From VRUE01 sp963718775 (GTDB taxonomy: Bacteria; Actinomycetota; Thermoleophilia; Solirubrobacterales; 70-9): 64,000 nucleotides of DNA. Numbering within the stretch: position 1 is the first letter of the stretch; each line of letters begins with the position of its first letter. Below the pieces are notes generated by a model. That model saw only the letters and a list, made by a program, of their open reading frames with translations, made no database searches and was not told the DNA's origin. The stretch covers positions 558,001-622,000 of the forward strand of contig OY970377.1 in assembly GCA_963718775.1 (NCBI GenBank), in the 5' to 3' direction. Position numbers and translations under genes: made by a program. Below, one piece after another: positions 1-8,302 of this stretch.

Positions 1-1092
1 CAGCGGGTAGACGACCGGCAGGACGGCGCCGCCGTCGAAGGCGAGCTGGGTGAGGCCCGCGTAGGCGATGCCCAGCGCCGCCGCGACGAGCAGCGCCGGC
101 AGCGGCTTCAGCCGCACGGTCGCCGCTGCCGGCGCCGCCGCCATCAGCGCGATCAGCAGCAGGGTCAGGACCAGCCCCGAAGACTTCAGCGGGAAGCCGT
201 GGGTCGCGGTCCAGATCGCGTTCGCCTGCAGTTCCGGGCCCGACATCAGTTCGTCGCCCGTCGTCGAGGTCGGGTGGACGTCCTGCAGCGAGGGCGCCGA
301 GGCGCCGATGACGACCGTCTTGCCGCGGACCGCCGAGGCAGGCGCCTGGCCGCGCAGGACCCGCGAATAGGAGAGCTGGCGGAAGGCGCCTGGGGGCCCG
401 CGGAAGTCGATCCAGGCCTGGTCGTCCGCTTCGAATTCGTCGGCCTCGATCGGCTCGCCGGTCGAGGCTTCAGCGGTGGCGACGGCAAAGCCCACCAGGC
501 CATCGACCTCGTAGTGCATCTTGCGAATCGTCCCGCCCGGATCGGGCTCGACGACGGTGTTCCCGGCGCGGGCGCCGATCGCGCGCACCACTTCTTCGCC
601 GCCGAAGACGCGGCTCTGCCCGCGAGCGTCGACTTCGGTCGTCGAGAGCACCACCCCACCCTTGCGTTCGATCGCTTCGATCAGGGCGTTGTCCTGCGCC
701 GGCGCGGTCGGCTCGGTGAACTGGATGTCGACGGCGATCGTCTTCGCCCCGGCGCGGCGCAGCTGGTCGATCACGCGGCCGTGCAGCGAACGCGGAAAGG
801 GCCACTGGACGCCCAGGTCGGTGAAGGTGCGGTCGTCGACCTGGACGACGACGATTTCGTCGGGACGCTCCTGGGCCCCACGCACCGAGAAGCGGGCATC
901 GACGCTTTGCAGCTCGAGCGCCCGCATCAGGTGGGTCGAGGAGGCAACGGTCCCAAGCGCGGCGGCCGCGATCGCGACGATGACCATCGCCCGCCCTCGC
1001 CTGCGGCGCAGCGACCCACCCCGCATCACGGGCCTACCAGGTCGCTTTCCATCAGGTCGATCGCCGTCGCAAGGATCAAAAACCCTATTCAT
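1..1092 (-). CDS. CHASE2 domain sensor protein, partial at window edge
   Basis: The reading frame stays open to the window edge, so only the N-terminal part is present. A membrane segment at about residues 37-53 is followed by an extracellular CHASE2-like domain, with stretches such as DEIVVVQVDD, WPFPRSLHG and GAKTIAVDIQF, then FRGPPG and GKTVVIGAS. Two or three further membrane segments begin near the window start. In this family CHASE2 is normally followed by an adenylate cyclase, kinase or GGDEF domain, which is outside the window. I chose ATG 1092 because a GAGGGGG ribosome site lies seven bases upstream; ATG 1098 is possible. It diverges from an MFS gene carrying a cyclic-nucleotide-binding domain, and the two 5' ends nearly touch, which hints that this protein makes the ligand. 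CHASE2 is well supported; the output domain is inference. Confidence 0.75.
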   Translation of the reverse strand, partial: MNRVFDPCDGDRPDGKRPGRPVMRGGSLRRRRGRAMVIVAIAAAALGTVASSTHLMRALELQSVDARFSVRGAQERPDEIVVVQVDDRTFTDLGVQWPFPRSLHGRVIDQLRRAGAKTIAVDIQFTEPTAPAQDNALIEAIERKGGVVLSTTEVDARGQSRVFGGEEVVRAIGARAGNTVVEPDPGGTIRKMHYEVDGLVGFAVATAEASTGEPIEADEFEADDQAWIDFRGPPGAFRQLSYSRVLRGQAPASAVRGKTVVIGASAPSLQDVHPTSTTGDELMSGPELQANAIWTATHGFPLKSSGLVLTLLLIALMAAAPAAATVRLKPLPALLVAAALGIAYAGLTQLAFDGGAVLPVVYPL

Positions 1093-1109
1093 TGCCATAC
1101 CCCCTCGCA

Positions 1110-2807
1110 ATGACTATCGTGCGGCCGACGATGAAGGAAGGCGCACGGAAGCTGGGCTACGCCCTCCGTGCGCTGGCCATCGACTTCGGCAACCGCGACC
1201 TCGGCCTACTCGGGGTGGCGAGGGTGGGCACCTCCTTCGCCAACTGGTCCTTCGCGATCGCCCTCGGCGTCTACGGGTTCGAGGCGCACGGCGCGGTCGG
1301 CGTCGGCCTCGTCGCGCTGGTGCGCTTCCTGCCCGGCGCCATCGCCTCGCCGTTCGCCGGTCTGCTGATCGATCGCTACTCGCGCCGTATGGTGCTGCTC
1401 GTCAGCAGCCTGGCAATGGGCATGGTGCTGGCCGGCGCCACCTTGGCGGCGTCGCTCGACGCTCCCGCGGCAGTCGTCTTCGTCTTCCCCGCCCTCTTCG
1501 CGATCGCCTCCTGCGCCTACGGGCCGGCGGAGTCGGCGCTGATTCCCGGCCTGGCGCGAACGCCGCAGGAGCTGTCGGCGAGCAACGTCACCCACAGCGC
1601 GATGGAGAACACCGGCTTCCTGGTCGCCGCGATCGCCACCGGCATCCTGCTCGGCGCCACCTCCCCCGGGTTCGTCTTCGGCGTAGCCACCGGGGTCACC
1701 GTGCTGGCCACGATCGTGATCGCGATGGTCGAGCGGGACCGCCGCCCCGACTACGCCGTCGACGACGGCGAGGTGGCAGGTGTGGTGCGCGAAATCGGCC
1801 TCGGCCTGCGCACCCTGGTTGAGCACCCGGCGCTGCGACTCTCGGCCGCGACCCTGGTCGTGTTGCTTCTCTTCGAGGGGTTCGCCGACGTGCTCCTCGT
1901 CGTCATGGCGCTCGAGCTGCTGCACCTCGAGGAGGGCAGCGTCGGCTTCCTCAACGCGAGCTGGGGACTCGGGGCGCTGCTCGGCGGCGCCGGGCTGGCG
2001 CTGCTGCTCGACCGCGGCAAGCTGGTGATCGCGATCGCCGGCGGCAGCATCGTGCTCGGCTTCGCGACAATGCTGCCGGGGATCTGGCCGGAGCAGGCCT
2101 CTGCCTACGTCGGCTGGCTCGGAATCGGGATCGGCTTCACCTTCGTCGAGGTCGCCGCGAAGACGCTGATGCAGAGACTCGGCTCTGACGAGACGCTGGG
2201 CCGCGTGATCGGCACGCTCGAATCGGCCCGACTGGCCGCGATGGCGCTGGGATCTATCGGGGCTATCGGGTTGATCGAGGTCCTCCACACCCGCGGGGCG
2301 CTGATCGCCCTCGGGGCGCTGATGCCGGTCTTCGTGATCGTCTGCTGGGCCCGGCTGCGCGCCTTCGAGGTCGGCGCCCCGGTCGCCGAGGGGCCCTACC
2401 TGCTGCTGCGCGGCAACTCGATCTTCGCGCCGCTGCCGATCGCGACCCTGGAGCGGCTCAGCCACGACCTCGTCGCGGTTGAGGCCCGCGGCGGCGAAGA
2501 CGTGATCGTCCAGGGCGAGAAGGGCGACCGCTTCTTCCTGATCGAGCAGGGGCAGGTCGAGGTCTTCGAAAACGGGGCCTTTCGCCGCAATGAGGGCCCC
2601 GGCGAATCCTTCGGCGAGATCGCCCTGCTCCACGACGTCCCGCGGACCGCGACGGTGCGGGCAACGGTCGACACGCGGCTACTGGCGCTCGAGCGAGATC
2701 AATTCCTCGTCGCGGTGACCGGACACAGGCGTAGCCAGCAGATGGCCCATGCGGTCGTCGACGATCGCTGGGACAGTCAGGAGCTCGACCGGGTCAGCGC
2801 GCCCTAA
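1110..2807 (+). CDS. MFS transporter with C-terminal cyclic-nucleotide-binding domain
   Basis: About 565 residues. Residues 1-410 form twelve hydrophobic segments of a major facilitator permease, with the loop signature GLLIDRYSRR after the second or third helix. Residues 440-550 are a cNMP-binding domain with the beta-roll motif GEKGDRFFLIEQGQVEV and the phosphate-binding cassette FGEIALLHDVPRTATV, whose glutamate and arginine are intact. The fusion suggests transport gated by, or sensing, cAMP or a similar nucleotide. Starts ATG 1110 and ATG 1131 are both reasonable. The gene diverges from the CHASE2 gene with almost no gap, so they probably share a control region. The substrate is unknown. 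Confidence 0.85.
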   Translation: MTIVRPTMKEGARKLGYALRALAIDFGNRDLGLLGVARVGTSFANWSFAIALGVYGFEAHGAVGVGLVALVRFLPGAIASPFAGLLIDRYSRRMVLLVSSLAMGMVLAGATLAASLDAPAAVVFVFPALFAIASCAYGPAESALIPGLARTPQELSASNVTHSAMENTGFLVAAIATGILLGATSPGFVFGVATGVTVLATIVIAMVERDRRPDYAVDDGEVAGVVREIGLGLRTLVEHPALRLSAATLVVLLLFEGFADVLLVVMALELLHLEEGSVGFLNASWGLGALLGGAGLALLLDRGKLVIAIAGGSIVLGFATMLPGIWPEQASAYVGWLGIGIGFTFVEVAAKTLMQRLGSDETLGRVIGTLESARLAAMALGSIGAIGLIEVLHTRGALIALGALMPVFVIVCWARLRAFEVGAPVAEGPYLLLRGNSIFAPLPIATLERLSHDLVAVEARGGEDVIVQGEKGDRFFLIEQGQVEVFENGAFRRNEGPGESFGEIALLHDVPRTATVRATVDTRLLALERDQFLVAVTGHRRSQQMAHAVVDDRWDSQELDRVSAP

Positions 2808-2822
2808 CCGGCCCGCTCTGAG

Positions 2823-5321
2823 CTATCCCGATCCGGTGAAATAGCTTTTGCCCGCCGGCAGCAGGAACGTCCGGCCGGCGCCGAAGTCGCGCACCGCCAC
2901 GACTCCACGTTTGACTTCGAAGAAGGTGCCATCGCAGCGGTCTTCGGTGAACCAGATCGTGCCGCGCACGGTCGCCGACCCGTAGCTGCCTTCGGTGCGG
3001 AAGTTGCCGCGGCCGCTGCCCCAGAGGCGCCGCCCGCTCCTCGCCGACGTCGACGCCCGCTGGCTTCGGCCCTCAGCGCCGACGCAGGACGAGAAGTTGC
3101 CGCCGCGCAAGCGCAGAGTCACCAGGCCGCTTCCCTCCTGCTGGGCGACCAGGAAGCGTCCGCTGTAGAAGAGGGCGGTCTGTTCCAGGCCGGCCGGGTT
3201 GATCGAGGTCAGGCTCGCCTTGCCGAACGTAGCGTCGACGACCGAGCCGATCGGGATCGTCTGGCCTTCCTTGAGCGGTGTGAATTTGGCCTGCCCCGGG
3301 CGTTTGACGAAGACCTTCCCCGACTCCGGCGCCAGCGCGACGCTCTCGCCGTTGACCGGCACGAGGCCGACGAGAGCCAGCGAAGCAACCTCGGGCGCAG
3401 CCGGGACCGAAGTGTCGACGCTCCACGCGTAGGAGGCCGGCTCGGCCTCGACGTTGCCAGCTTCGTCGATCGCCCGCACCGAGAATTTGTGGGAGCCGTC
3501 GGCAAGCGATTTGTAAGCCTGCGGCGAGTCGCAAGCGGCGAAGGCGCCGGCGTCGAGCTTGCATTCGAAGCCGGCGACACCGGAGCCGGCGAGGTCCTCG
3601 GCGCTGAAGGCGAAGCTCGCCGCGGCTGACGCTGAGGGGTTGGCCGGCTTGGCGTTGATGGTCGTGACTGGCGCGGTGGTGTCGATGCTCCAGCCGAACG
3701 CCGCGGCGGCGCCGGTGTTGCCAGCGTTGTCAGTGGCGCGAACTTCGAATTCATGGGAGCCGTCGCTGAGTGAGTCGTAGGCCTGTGGCGAGGCGCAGGC
3801 GCCGAAATCGCCGTCGTCGAGCTTGCATTCGAAGCCGGCGATGCCCGAACCGCTGGAATCGTCGGCGGAGAAGGTGAAACTCGCCGCGGGCGAGGCGGAT
3901 AGATCGGCGGACTGGCTGTCGATCGTCACGGTCGGCGCAGTGGAGTCCTCCATGTAGGAGATTGAGTTGGAGCAGGAGGAAGCGGTCGGCGACGCCGATG
4001 CGGTCGTGGCGCTGAACTGGGTGACGGAATTGGCGGTGACAGTGACCTCGATGCCCGCTGCCAGCTCGGCCGGGGTTGCGGTCGTGGTGATCGGGGCGCC
4101 GCTGCAATCGGCGCTGGCGTACAGGGAAACGGTCGTGCCGGCCGGAGCGGAGCCGATCACCAGCGGCGTGGCGTCATTCGCCGGCGATGCCGGTGAGGTG
4201 GCGGTCAGGCTAGGCGGCGCCGGTGGCGGCAAGTCGTCGAAGGTCGCGGTGACCTCATCGGCTTCCGACACCGTCACTTCGCAGGCGCCGGCGCCCACAC
4301 ACCCCCCACCCGACCAGCCGCTGAATTCCGATTCCGGCCCCGCGACAGCCGTGAGGCCGACGATCTGGCCGGCCTCGTACTCCTCTTCGCAATCGGCGCC
4401 GCACTCGATTCCGGCGGGTGAGCTGGTCACCTCGCCGCTGCCGGTGCCGGCCTTGGTGACCCCGAGAGGGACCTTGGGCTGAGTGGTCAACGGCCGGCAG
4501 GCGCTTGGAGTCACTTTGACGAAGCGAAGGTTGTCGACGAAGACCGCCGAGTCGTACTTCTTGTCCGAGGCGTCGAAGATCGACAGGTAAAGCGAGTGCG
4601 CTCCCGGCGTGATCAGCGTCCTGGTGGTGAGGAGACGCGTCGCCGCATTGAAGTAGGTGCCCTGAGCTTCCCCCGGAGTCATCTCGGTTGGGCCGACGCC
4701 GTTGACGGATATCGGCTCCCCCAACGGGGACGCGGCGAAGTCGTTTGGCCGGACCAGCTGCCCGCCTTTCAGCACCGACCAGTTGTTGGCGTCGACTTCG
4801 GCGATGAAGGCGTCGTTGTAGTCGGAGTCGACGTATTTCGGGTACTCCTCGGAGAGGAAGCGGAAGTCGAAGGCGAGGCAGTTGGCGCTGGCGGGAACGT
4901 CGACGTCGAGCCTCAGCACCGTCCAGTCGCGGGCGACGCCGCGCGCCGCCGGATTCGGGCTGGTTTGCGAAGAAAACTCAGTCGAGCCGAAGTATCCGCC
5001 GGAGAACTGAGCGCCGATCGTGCCGATCGTGCCGGTGGAGAGGATCGGGTAGGCGCCCCCCGACGTCGGGAAGCCAGCCAGTGATTCAGGCGGCGGCGCA
5101 AGGCTCTGGCCCAAGCCGATCGACGAGTTGGCGCTGGAACTGCCAAACGGCCTTTCCGGCAGAGAGGCGCCGGTGAGCTGAGACTGGTTGGCCACCAGCG
5201 CTTCGGCCGCGCGCTGCGGCGACGTCGCCGCGGATGGGCTAAGCGCTTCGACTTTCGCCCAAGCCTGAGCAGGCCCCCAAAGGACCCCCACGAGCATCGC
5301 TGCGAGAATGACCTTCCTCAT
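2823..5321 (-). CDS. Secreted choice-of-anchor L protein with Ig-like repeats
   Basis: 832 residues with an N-terminal signal peptide (MRKVILAAMLVGVLWG then AQAWA). Residues 90-270 look like a choice-of-anchor L domain, with FRFLSEEYPKYV as its landmark. Next is a divergent InlB-type B repeat (about 285-365, with FSGWSGGGC), an Ig-like stretch, then two tandem repeats of about 95 residues that share GxxCxLD-type cores (FECKLDDG and FECKLDAG) and end in DNAGN or DEAGN. The C-terminal 190 residues resemble a FecR-like beta domain with GTFFEVKRG. This architecture is typical of actinobacterial surface proteins; its ligand is unknown. It lies convergent to the MFS gene, 15 bases away. Confidence 0.75.
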   Translation of the reverse strand: MRKVILAAMLVGVLWGPAQAWAKVEALSPSAATSPQRAAEALVANQSQLTGASLPERPFGSSSANSSIGLGQSLAPPPESLAGFPTSGGAYPILSTGTIGTIGAQFSGGYFGSTEFSSQTSPNPAARGVARDWTVLRLDVDVPASANCLAFDFRFLSEEYPKYVDSDYNDAFIAEVDANNWSVLKGGQLVRPNDFAASPLGEPISVNGVGPTEMTPGEAQGTYFNAATRLLTTRTLITPGAHSLYLSIFDASDKKYDSAVFVDNLRFVKVTPSACRPLTTQPKVPLGVTKAGTGSGEVTSSPAGIECGADCEEEYEAGQIVGLTAVAGPESEFSGWSGGGCVGAGACEVTVSEADEVTATFDDLPPPAPPSLTATSPASPANDATPLVIGSAPAGTTVSLYASADCSGAPITTTATPAELAAGIEVTVTANSVTQFSATTASASPTASSCSNSISYMEDSTAPTVTIDSQSADLSASPAASFTFSADDSSGSGIAGFECKLDDGDFGACASPQAYDSLSDGSHEFEVRATDNAGNTGAAAAFGWSIDTTAPVTTINAKPANPSASAAASFAFSAEDLAGSGVAGFECKLDAGAFAACDSPQAYKSLADGSHKFSVRAIDEAGNVEAEPASYAWSVDTSVPAAPEVASLALVGLVPVNGESVALAPESGKVFVKRPGQAKFTPLKEGQTIPIGSVVDATFGKASLTSINPAGLEQTALFYSGRFLVAQQEGSGLVTLRLRGGNFSSCVGAEGRSQRASTSARSGRRLWGSGRGNFRTEGSYGSATVRGTIWFTEDRCDGTFFEVKRGVVAVRDFGAGRTFLLPAGKSYFTGSG

Positions 5322-5456
5322 TCGGCAAGTCCTTAGCCTTTACCTCTTTTTTGGACGAATTTTCTACCTTATGGCTTGGCGCCCCCGTTGCGCAAGCGCA
5401 ACTATCCAAAATCGGTCCTTCGTCGATTGAGGCGACCACAGCGAGGGCGGCCGGCT

Positions 5457-6854
5457 CTAAGCGCCCTGGACTTCGATCACCTTGTGCTTGCCGGAGTGCG
5501 GATGCCGTGGAATCTCCGTGACACTCTCGACGAGAATCGGCGGCACCCGGACGCCCCGCTCGGCGAGCGCCGCTCCAAGCCCCGTCTCGATCTCACGACA
5601 CGCCTGCTGCCCGTCGGCGCCGGCGAGCACGGCCTTGACGCGCAGCTCGCCAGCCCGGTAGACGATTCGATACTCCGACAGGGCGCCGACTCCGGCCATC
5701 GGGCTGCGCAGCGTCAGCGGGTGAACCTTGATCGTGTCGCCTGCGACGGCTGGCATCTCGAGCACATCGTCGCTGCGGCCCTCGATCGAGGTCAGCAGGG
5801 GGAAGGGACGGCCGCAGGGGCAGGGGTCGGCTGAGACGGTGAGTAGGTCGTTGAGCTCGTAGCGAATCAGCGGCTGGGTGCGGTTGAAGAGGTTGGTGAG
5901 CAGGAGGCGGCTGCCGGGCTCGCCGGGGGCGACGGGCCGGTACTCGTCGTCGACGACCTCGAGCTGGACCTGGTCGTCGAGCAGGTGCAGACCGGCGTGG
6001 CGGTCGCATTCGGTGGCCATCAACCCCGTCTCGCTGGCCCCGTAGTAGTTGAACGGCCTCCGACCCCAGGCAGCGACGATTCGCTCCCTCATCTCCGTGG
6101 AGAGCACCTCGCCGCTAGTCCCGAGCAGGCGCGGCGCGATCCGCAGCTCGCCGGCAAGCTGCCGCTCGGCGAGCAGCGCCGCGATCGACGGATAGGTGTT
6201 GATGCCTTCAGGCCGAAAGGCGTTGAGCGCTTCGACCAGATCGCCGATCGGAGTCCGGGCGTCGAGTCGCAGCATGCGGTGGAAGCCCACGTCAAGGCTC
6301 CGATTCCAGCGACCGCCCATATGAAGAGGGTGGTCGGCGCCGATCGTCGCGAAACGGCGGCGCGGCAGTCGCGGGGAGAAGTCGAAGTAGGAGCCCCAGC
6401 ACAGGCCGACGCCGGCAAGGGTTTCCAGCCAGTCCGCCCGGCTGTAGACGAAAACTCCTCGGCGGCCGCTCGTGCCGCCGCTGGCCACCGCGCGGTACTC
6501 GCCGAACAGCATCGGGTCGGTGCGCGAATCGGCGCCCTCTATCTCCGCCAGGTGCTGCTGGACGCCCGCCAGGGTGAGGCGCCGGTCCGTCACCAGATCG
6601 TCGAAGTTCTCGAGCATCGCCGCCTTGTCGATCCTCGGCAAGGCGCCCAGATCGAGATCGTCGCTCAGCTCGATGCCCGCGAAGCGCTGCCGGTAGTACG
6701 GAGAGTGGGCGCCCGCGTGGCGGACGATCGCCAGCAGGCGCTGCCGCTGGTGCGCGCGGAGTCGCTCGGCGCTCCACTGGCCATGGGATTCAAGCGTCCT
6801 CACGATACGAAGAGCCCGGACGACCTGGGGTACGCGACGCAGCCGCTCGATCAT
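5457..6854 (-). CDS. Phenylacetate-CoA ligase-like AMP-forming enzyme
   Basis: 465 residues of the adenylate-forming superfamily, closest in layout to phenylacetate-CoA ligase and coenzyme F390 synthetase. The phosphate-binding loop is SGGTSGRRGVF (about residue 130), the adenine motif is YYGASETG (about 275), and the hinge region contains RYELNDL. A CPCG motif precedes the small C-terminal domain. It should activate a carboxylic acid with ATP and pass it to a thiol such as CoA; the acid cannot be told from sequence. Start ATG 6854 overlaps the stop of the upstream TetR gene by four bases, so the two are translationally coupled and the regulator probably controls this enzyme. Confidence 0.8.
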   Translation of the reverse strand: MIERLRRVPQVVRALRIVRTLESHGQWSAERLRAHQRQRLLAIVRHAGAHSPYYRQRFAGIELSDDLDLGALPRIDKAAMLENFDDLVTDRRLTLAGVQQHLAEIEGADSRTDPMLFGEYRAVASGGTSGRRGVFVYSRADWLETLAGVGLCWGSYFDFSPRLPRRRFATIGADHPLHMGGRWNRSLDVGFHRMLRLDARTPIGDLVEALNAFRPEGINTYPSIAALLAERQLAGELRIAPRLLGTSGEVLSTEMRERIVAAWGRRPFNYYGASETGLMATECDRHAGLHLLDDQVQLEVVDDEYRPVAPGEPGSRLLLTNLFNRTQPLIRYELNDLLTVSADPCPCGRPFPLLTSIEGRSDDVLEMPAVAGDTIKVHPLTLRSPMAGVGALSEYRIVYRAGELRVKAVLAGADGQQACREIETGLGAALAERGVRVPPILVESVTEIPRHPHSGKHKVIEVQGA

Positions 6855-7429
6855 CGCCTGGCCTCCCCCGTCCTCCCTGCCTGCGCGCCACGCAGCAGGG
6901 TCAGCTGCGCTTCCACGATCAGGTCCTCCGACACCGCCGAAGGCGCGACCAGCCCCTCCACGCCAAGTCCCCTGCCGAGAGCCGTGACAGCGATCGCCAG
7001 CCGCTCCGGCGAGATCTGCCAGCGCCCGCCCAAACTCTCCATCCAGGTGCGAATCGAGTCGGCGAGCGCCGCCAGGCTCACCTCGTGGATCTCCGCGTAG
7101 CGGGCACGCAGCTCCTCGTCGCGAGCAACGACCGTCATGAACTCGATGACCGCGGCCCACCAGTCGCGTTCCGCGGCGCCCTCCCGGGCGGTCCGGCGCG
7201 AAATCTCCTCGACGAAGGCCTCGACGGTTGCCGCAGCGGCGAGGACCTCGGTCCACTCGGCCCGCCTGCGCTCCGCGCGGGCAGCGGCCAGAGCCATCAT
7301 CACGCCGGCCTTGGACTCGAAGGTCGAGTAGATCGCGCCCGTGGTGTAGCCCGCCTCGGCGGCAATTCGCTCAAGCGAGGCGCCGTGGTAGCCGTAGCGC
7401 CGAAACGCCGCCGCGGCCGCCTCGAGCAC
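6851..7429 (-). CDS. TetR family transcriptional regulator
   Basis: 192 residues from GTG 7429. The N-terminal helix-turn-helix is clear (RIAAEAGYTTGAIYSTFESK), followed by an all-helical ligand domain. The frame continues upstream with a natural-looking TetR N-terminus (SRAEAKAETRRRV) but without an ATG or GTG, while an ATG lies nearby in another frame. The true start may therefore be near 7490 with a one-base error, or the protein may be short. It overlaps the downstream AMP-ligase gene by four bases (ATGA). A perfect palindrome about 75 bases upstream is a likely operator. Confidence 0.85.
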   Translation of the reverse strand: MLEAAAAAFRRYGYHGASLERIAAEAGYTTGAIYSTFESKAGVMMALAAARAERRRAEWTEVLAAAATVEAFVEEISRRTAREGAAERDWWAAVIEFMTVVARDEELRARYAEIHEVSLAALADSIRTWMESLGGRWQISPERLAIAVTALGRGLGVEGLVAPSAVSEDLIVEAQLTLLRGAQAGRTGEARR

Positions 7430-7502
7430 GCGGCGGCGAGTCTCCGCCTTTGCCTCGGCGCGACTGAGGCGCGAGGCAATAGCGCTGTCATTCGCTGAAT
7501 TG

Positions 7503-7532
7503 ATAGTGACGTTACTAATATAACGTCACTAT
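7503..7532. promoter_or_regulatory. Perfect palindrome, probable TetR operator
   Basis: Arms 7503-7514 and 7521-7532 (ATAGTGACGTTA and its exact complement) flank a six-base AT-rich spacer. It sits in the AT-rich intergenic region between two divergent TetR genes, upstream of the minus-strand regulator. Length and symmetry fit a TetR dimer site. Which of the two regulators binds is not decided by sequence. Confidence 0.65.
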
Positions 7533-7661
7533 CTGAAAGTCAAACCCCCGGCTTCCGGACTGGGAACGGGAACCTTGAGCCAACTAGTAGTGCTGCACTT
7601 GCACTAGTGCCAGTTGTAGCGCGGGTTGCAGAGTCAAGCGCGGGATGCTTAGATAGTCGCC

Positions 7662-7677
7662 TTAGTCAAATGACTAA
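7662..7677. promoter_or_regulatory. Palindrome over the start codon of the second TetR gene
   Basis: TTAGTCA (7662-7668), two bases, then TGACTAA (7671-7677). The ATG at 7670 lies inside it. A second, imperfect symmetry lies at about 7583-7608, with two ACTAGT and AGTGC/GCACT halves. Position over the initiation site fits autorepression by the encoded TetR; binding is inference. Confidence 0.5.
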
Positions 7678-8302
7678 CCGACTTATTCCAAGAGAGAGCG
7701 GAGTTGCAGGCGACCGTTCGGTCAGGCAGGTCAACGTCGCGGCGTTCCTCGACGCCGCGGAGCGGCTCCTTGTCAGAGAGGGAGCGGCGGGGATCTCGAC
7801 CCGACAGCTAGCTCGGGAGGCCGGGCAAAACCACGGCCTCGTTCACTACTACTTCGGCTCGGTCGACGAGCTGCTGTTGCAGACCCTGGAGCGATTCACC
7901 GGCCGTGTCCTCGAGCGCCAGCGGGCGATGTACGCGACGGAGGCGCCGTTCGCCGAGAAGTGGCGCACTGCGGTCGCCTACATCGAGGAGGACCTGGCGT
8001 CGGGTTACCCAAAGGTCTGGGCGGAGCTGGAGGCGCTTGCCTGGCACAAGCCCGAGCTGCGCGAGCGGCTGAACGGTGTCAGCGAAAAATGGCGCTCATT
8101 GCTGCGCGATGCCCTGGCCGAGGCAATCGAGGAGTACGGCCTCGACCCCGTCCGCTTCTCGGCAGAGTCCTGGGCGGCGCTGGTGATGCAGTTCAACAAG
8201 GGCCTGCTGTACGAGCGCCTGCTCGGCTTCGACCGCGGTCACGCCGAGTTGCTGGCCTCGATCGACGCCTGGCTTACTTCACTCGAGAAGGGGAAGGAGT
8301 GA
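7670..8302 (+). CDS. TetR family transcriptional regulator
   Basis: 210 residues from ATG 7670; an in-frame GTG at 7607 would add 21 unlikely residues. The helix-turn-helix is ISTRQLAREAGQNHGLVHYY (about residues 43-62), followed by FGSVDELL, typical of the family. The C-terminal domain has the W- and L-rich helices of TetR_C proteins. The stop codon overlaps the start of the hydrolase-glycosyltransferase gene (TGATG at 8300-8304), so the two form one operon, and the regulator probably controls that enzyme. A palindrome over its own start codon suggests autoregulation. Confidence 0.85.
   Translation: MTNRLIPRESGVAGDRSVRQVNVAAFLDAAERLLVREGAAGISTRQLAREAGQNHGLVHYYFGSVDELLLQTLERFTGRVLERQRAMYATEAPFAEKWRTAVAYIEEDLASGYPKVWAELEALAWHKPELRERLNGVSEKWRSLLRDALAEAIEEYGLDPVRFSAESWAALVMQFNKGLLYERLLGFDRGHAELLASIDAWLTSLEKGKE

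Noticed and set aside
1206..2633. A 475-residue minus-strand open frame
   Set aside because: Glutamine-, aspartate- and arginine-rich antisense of the MFS-cNMP gene.
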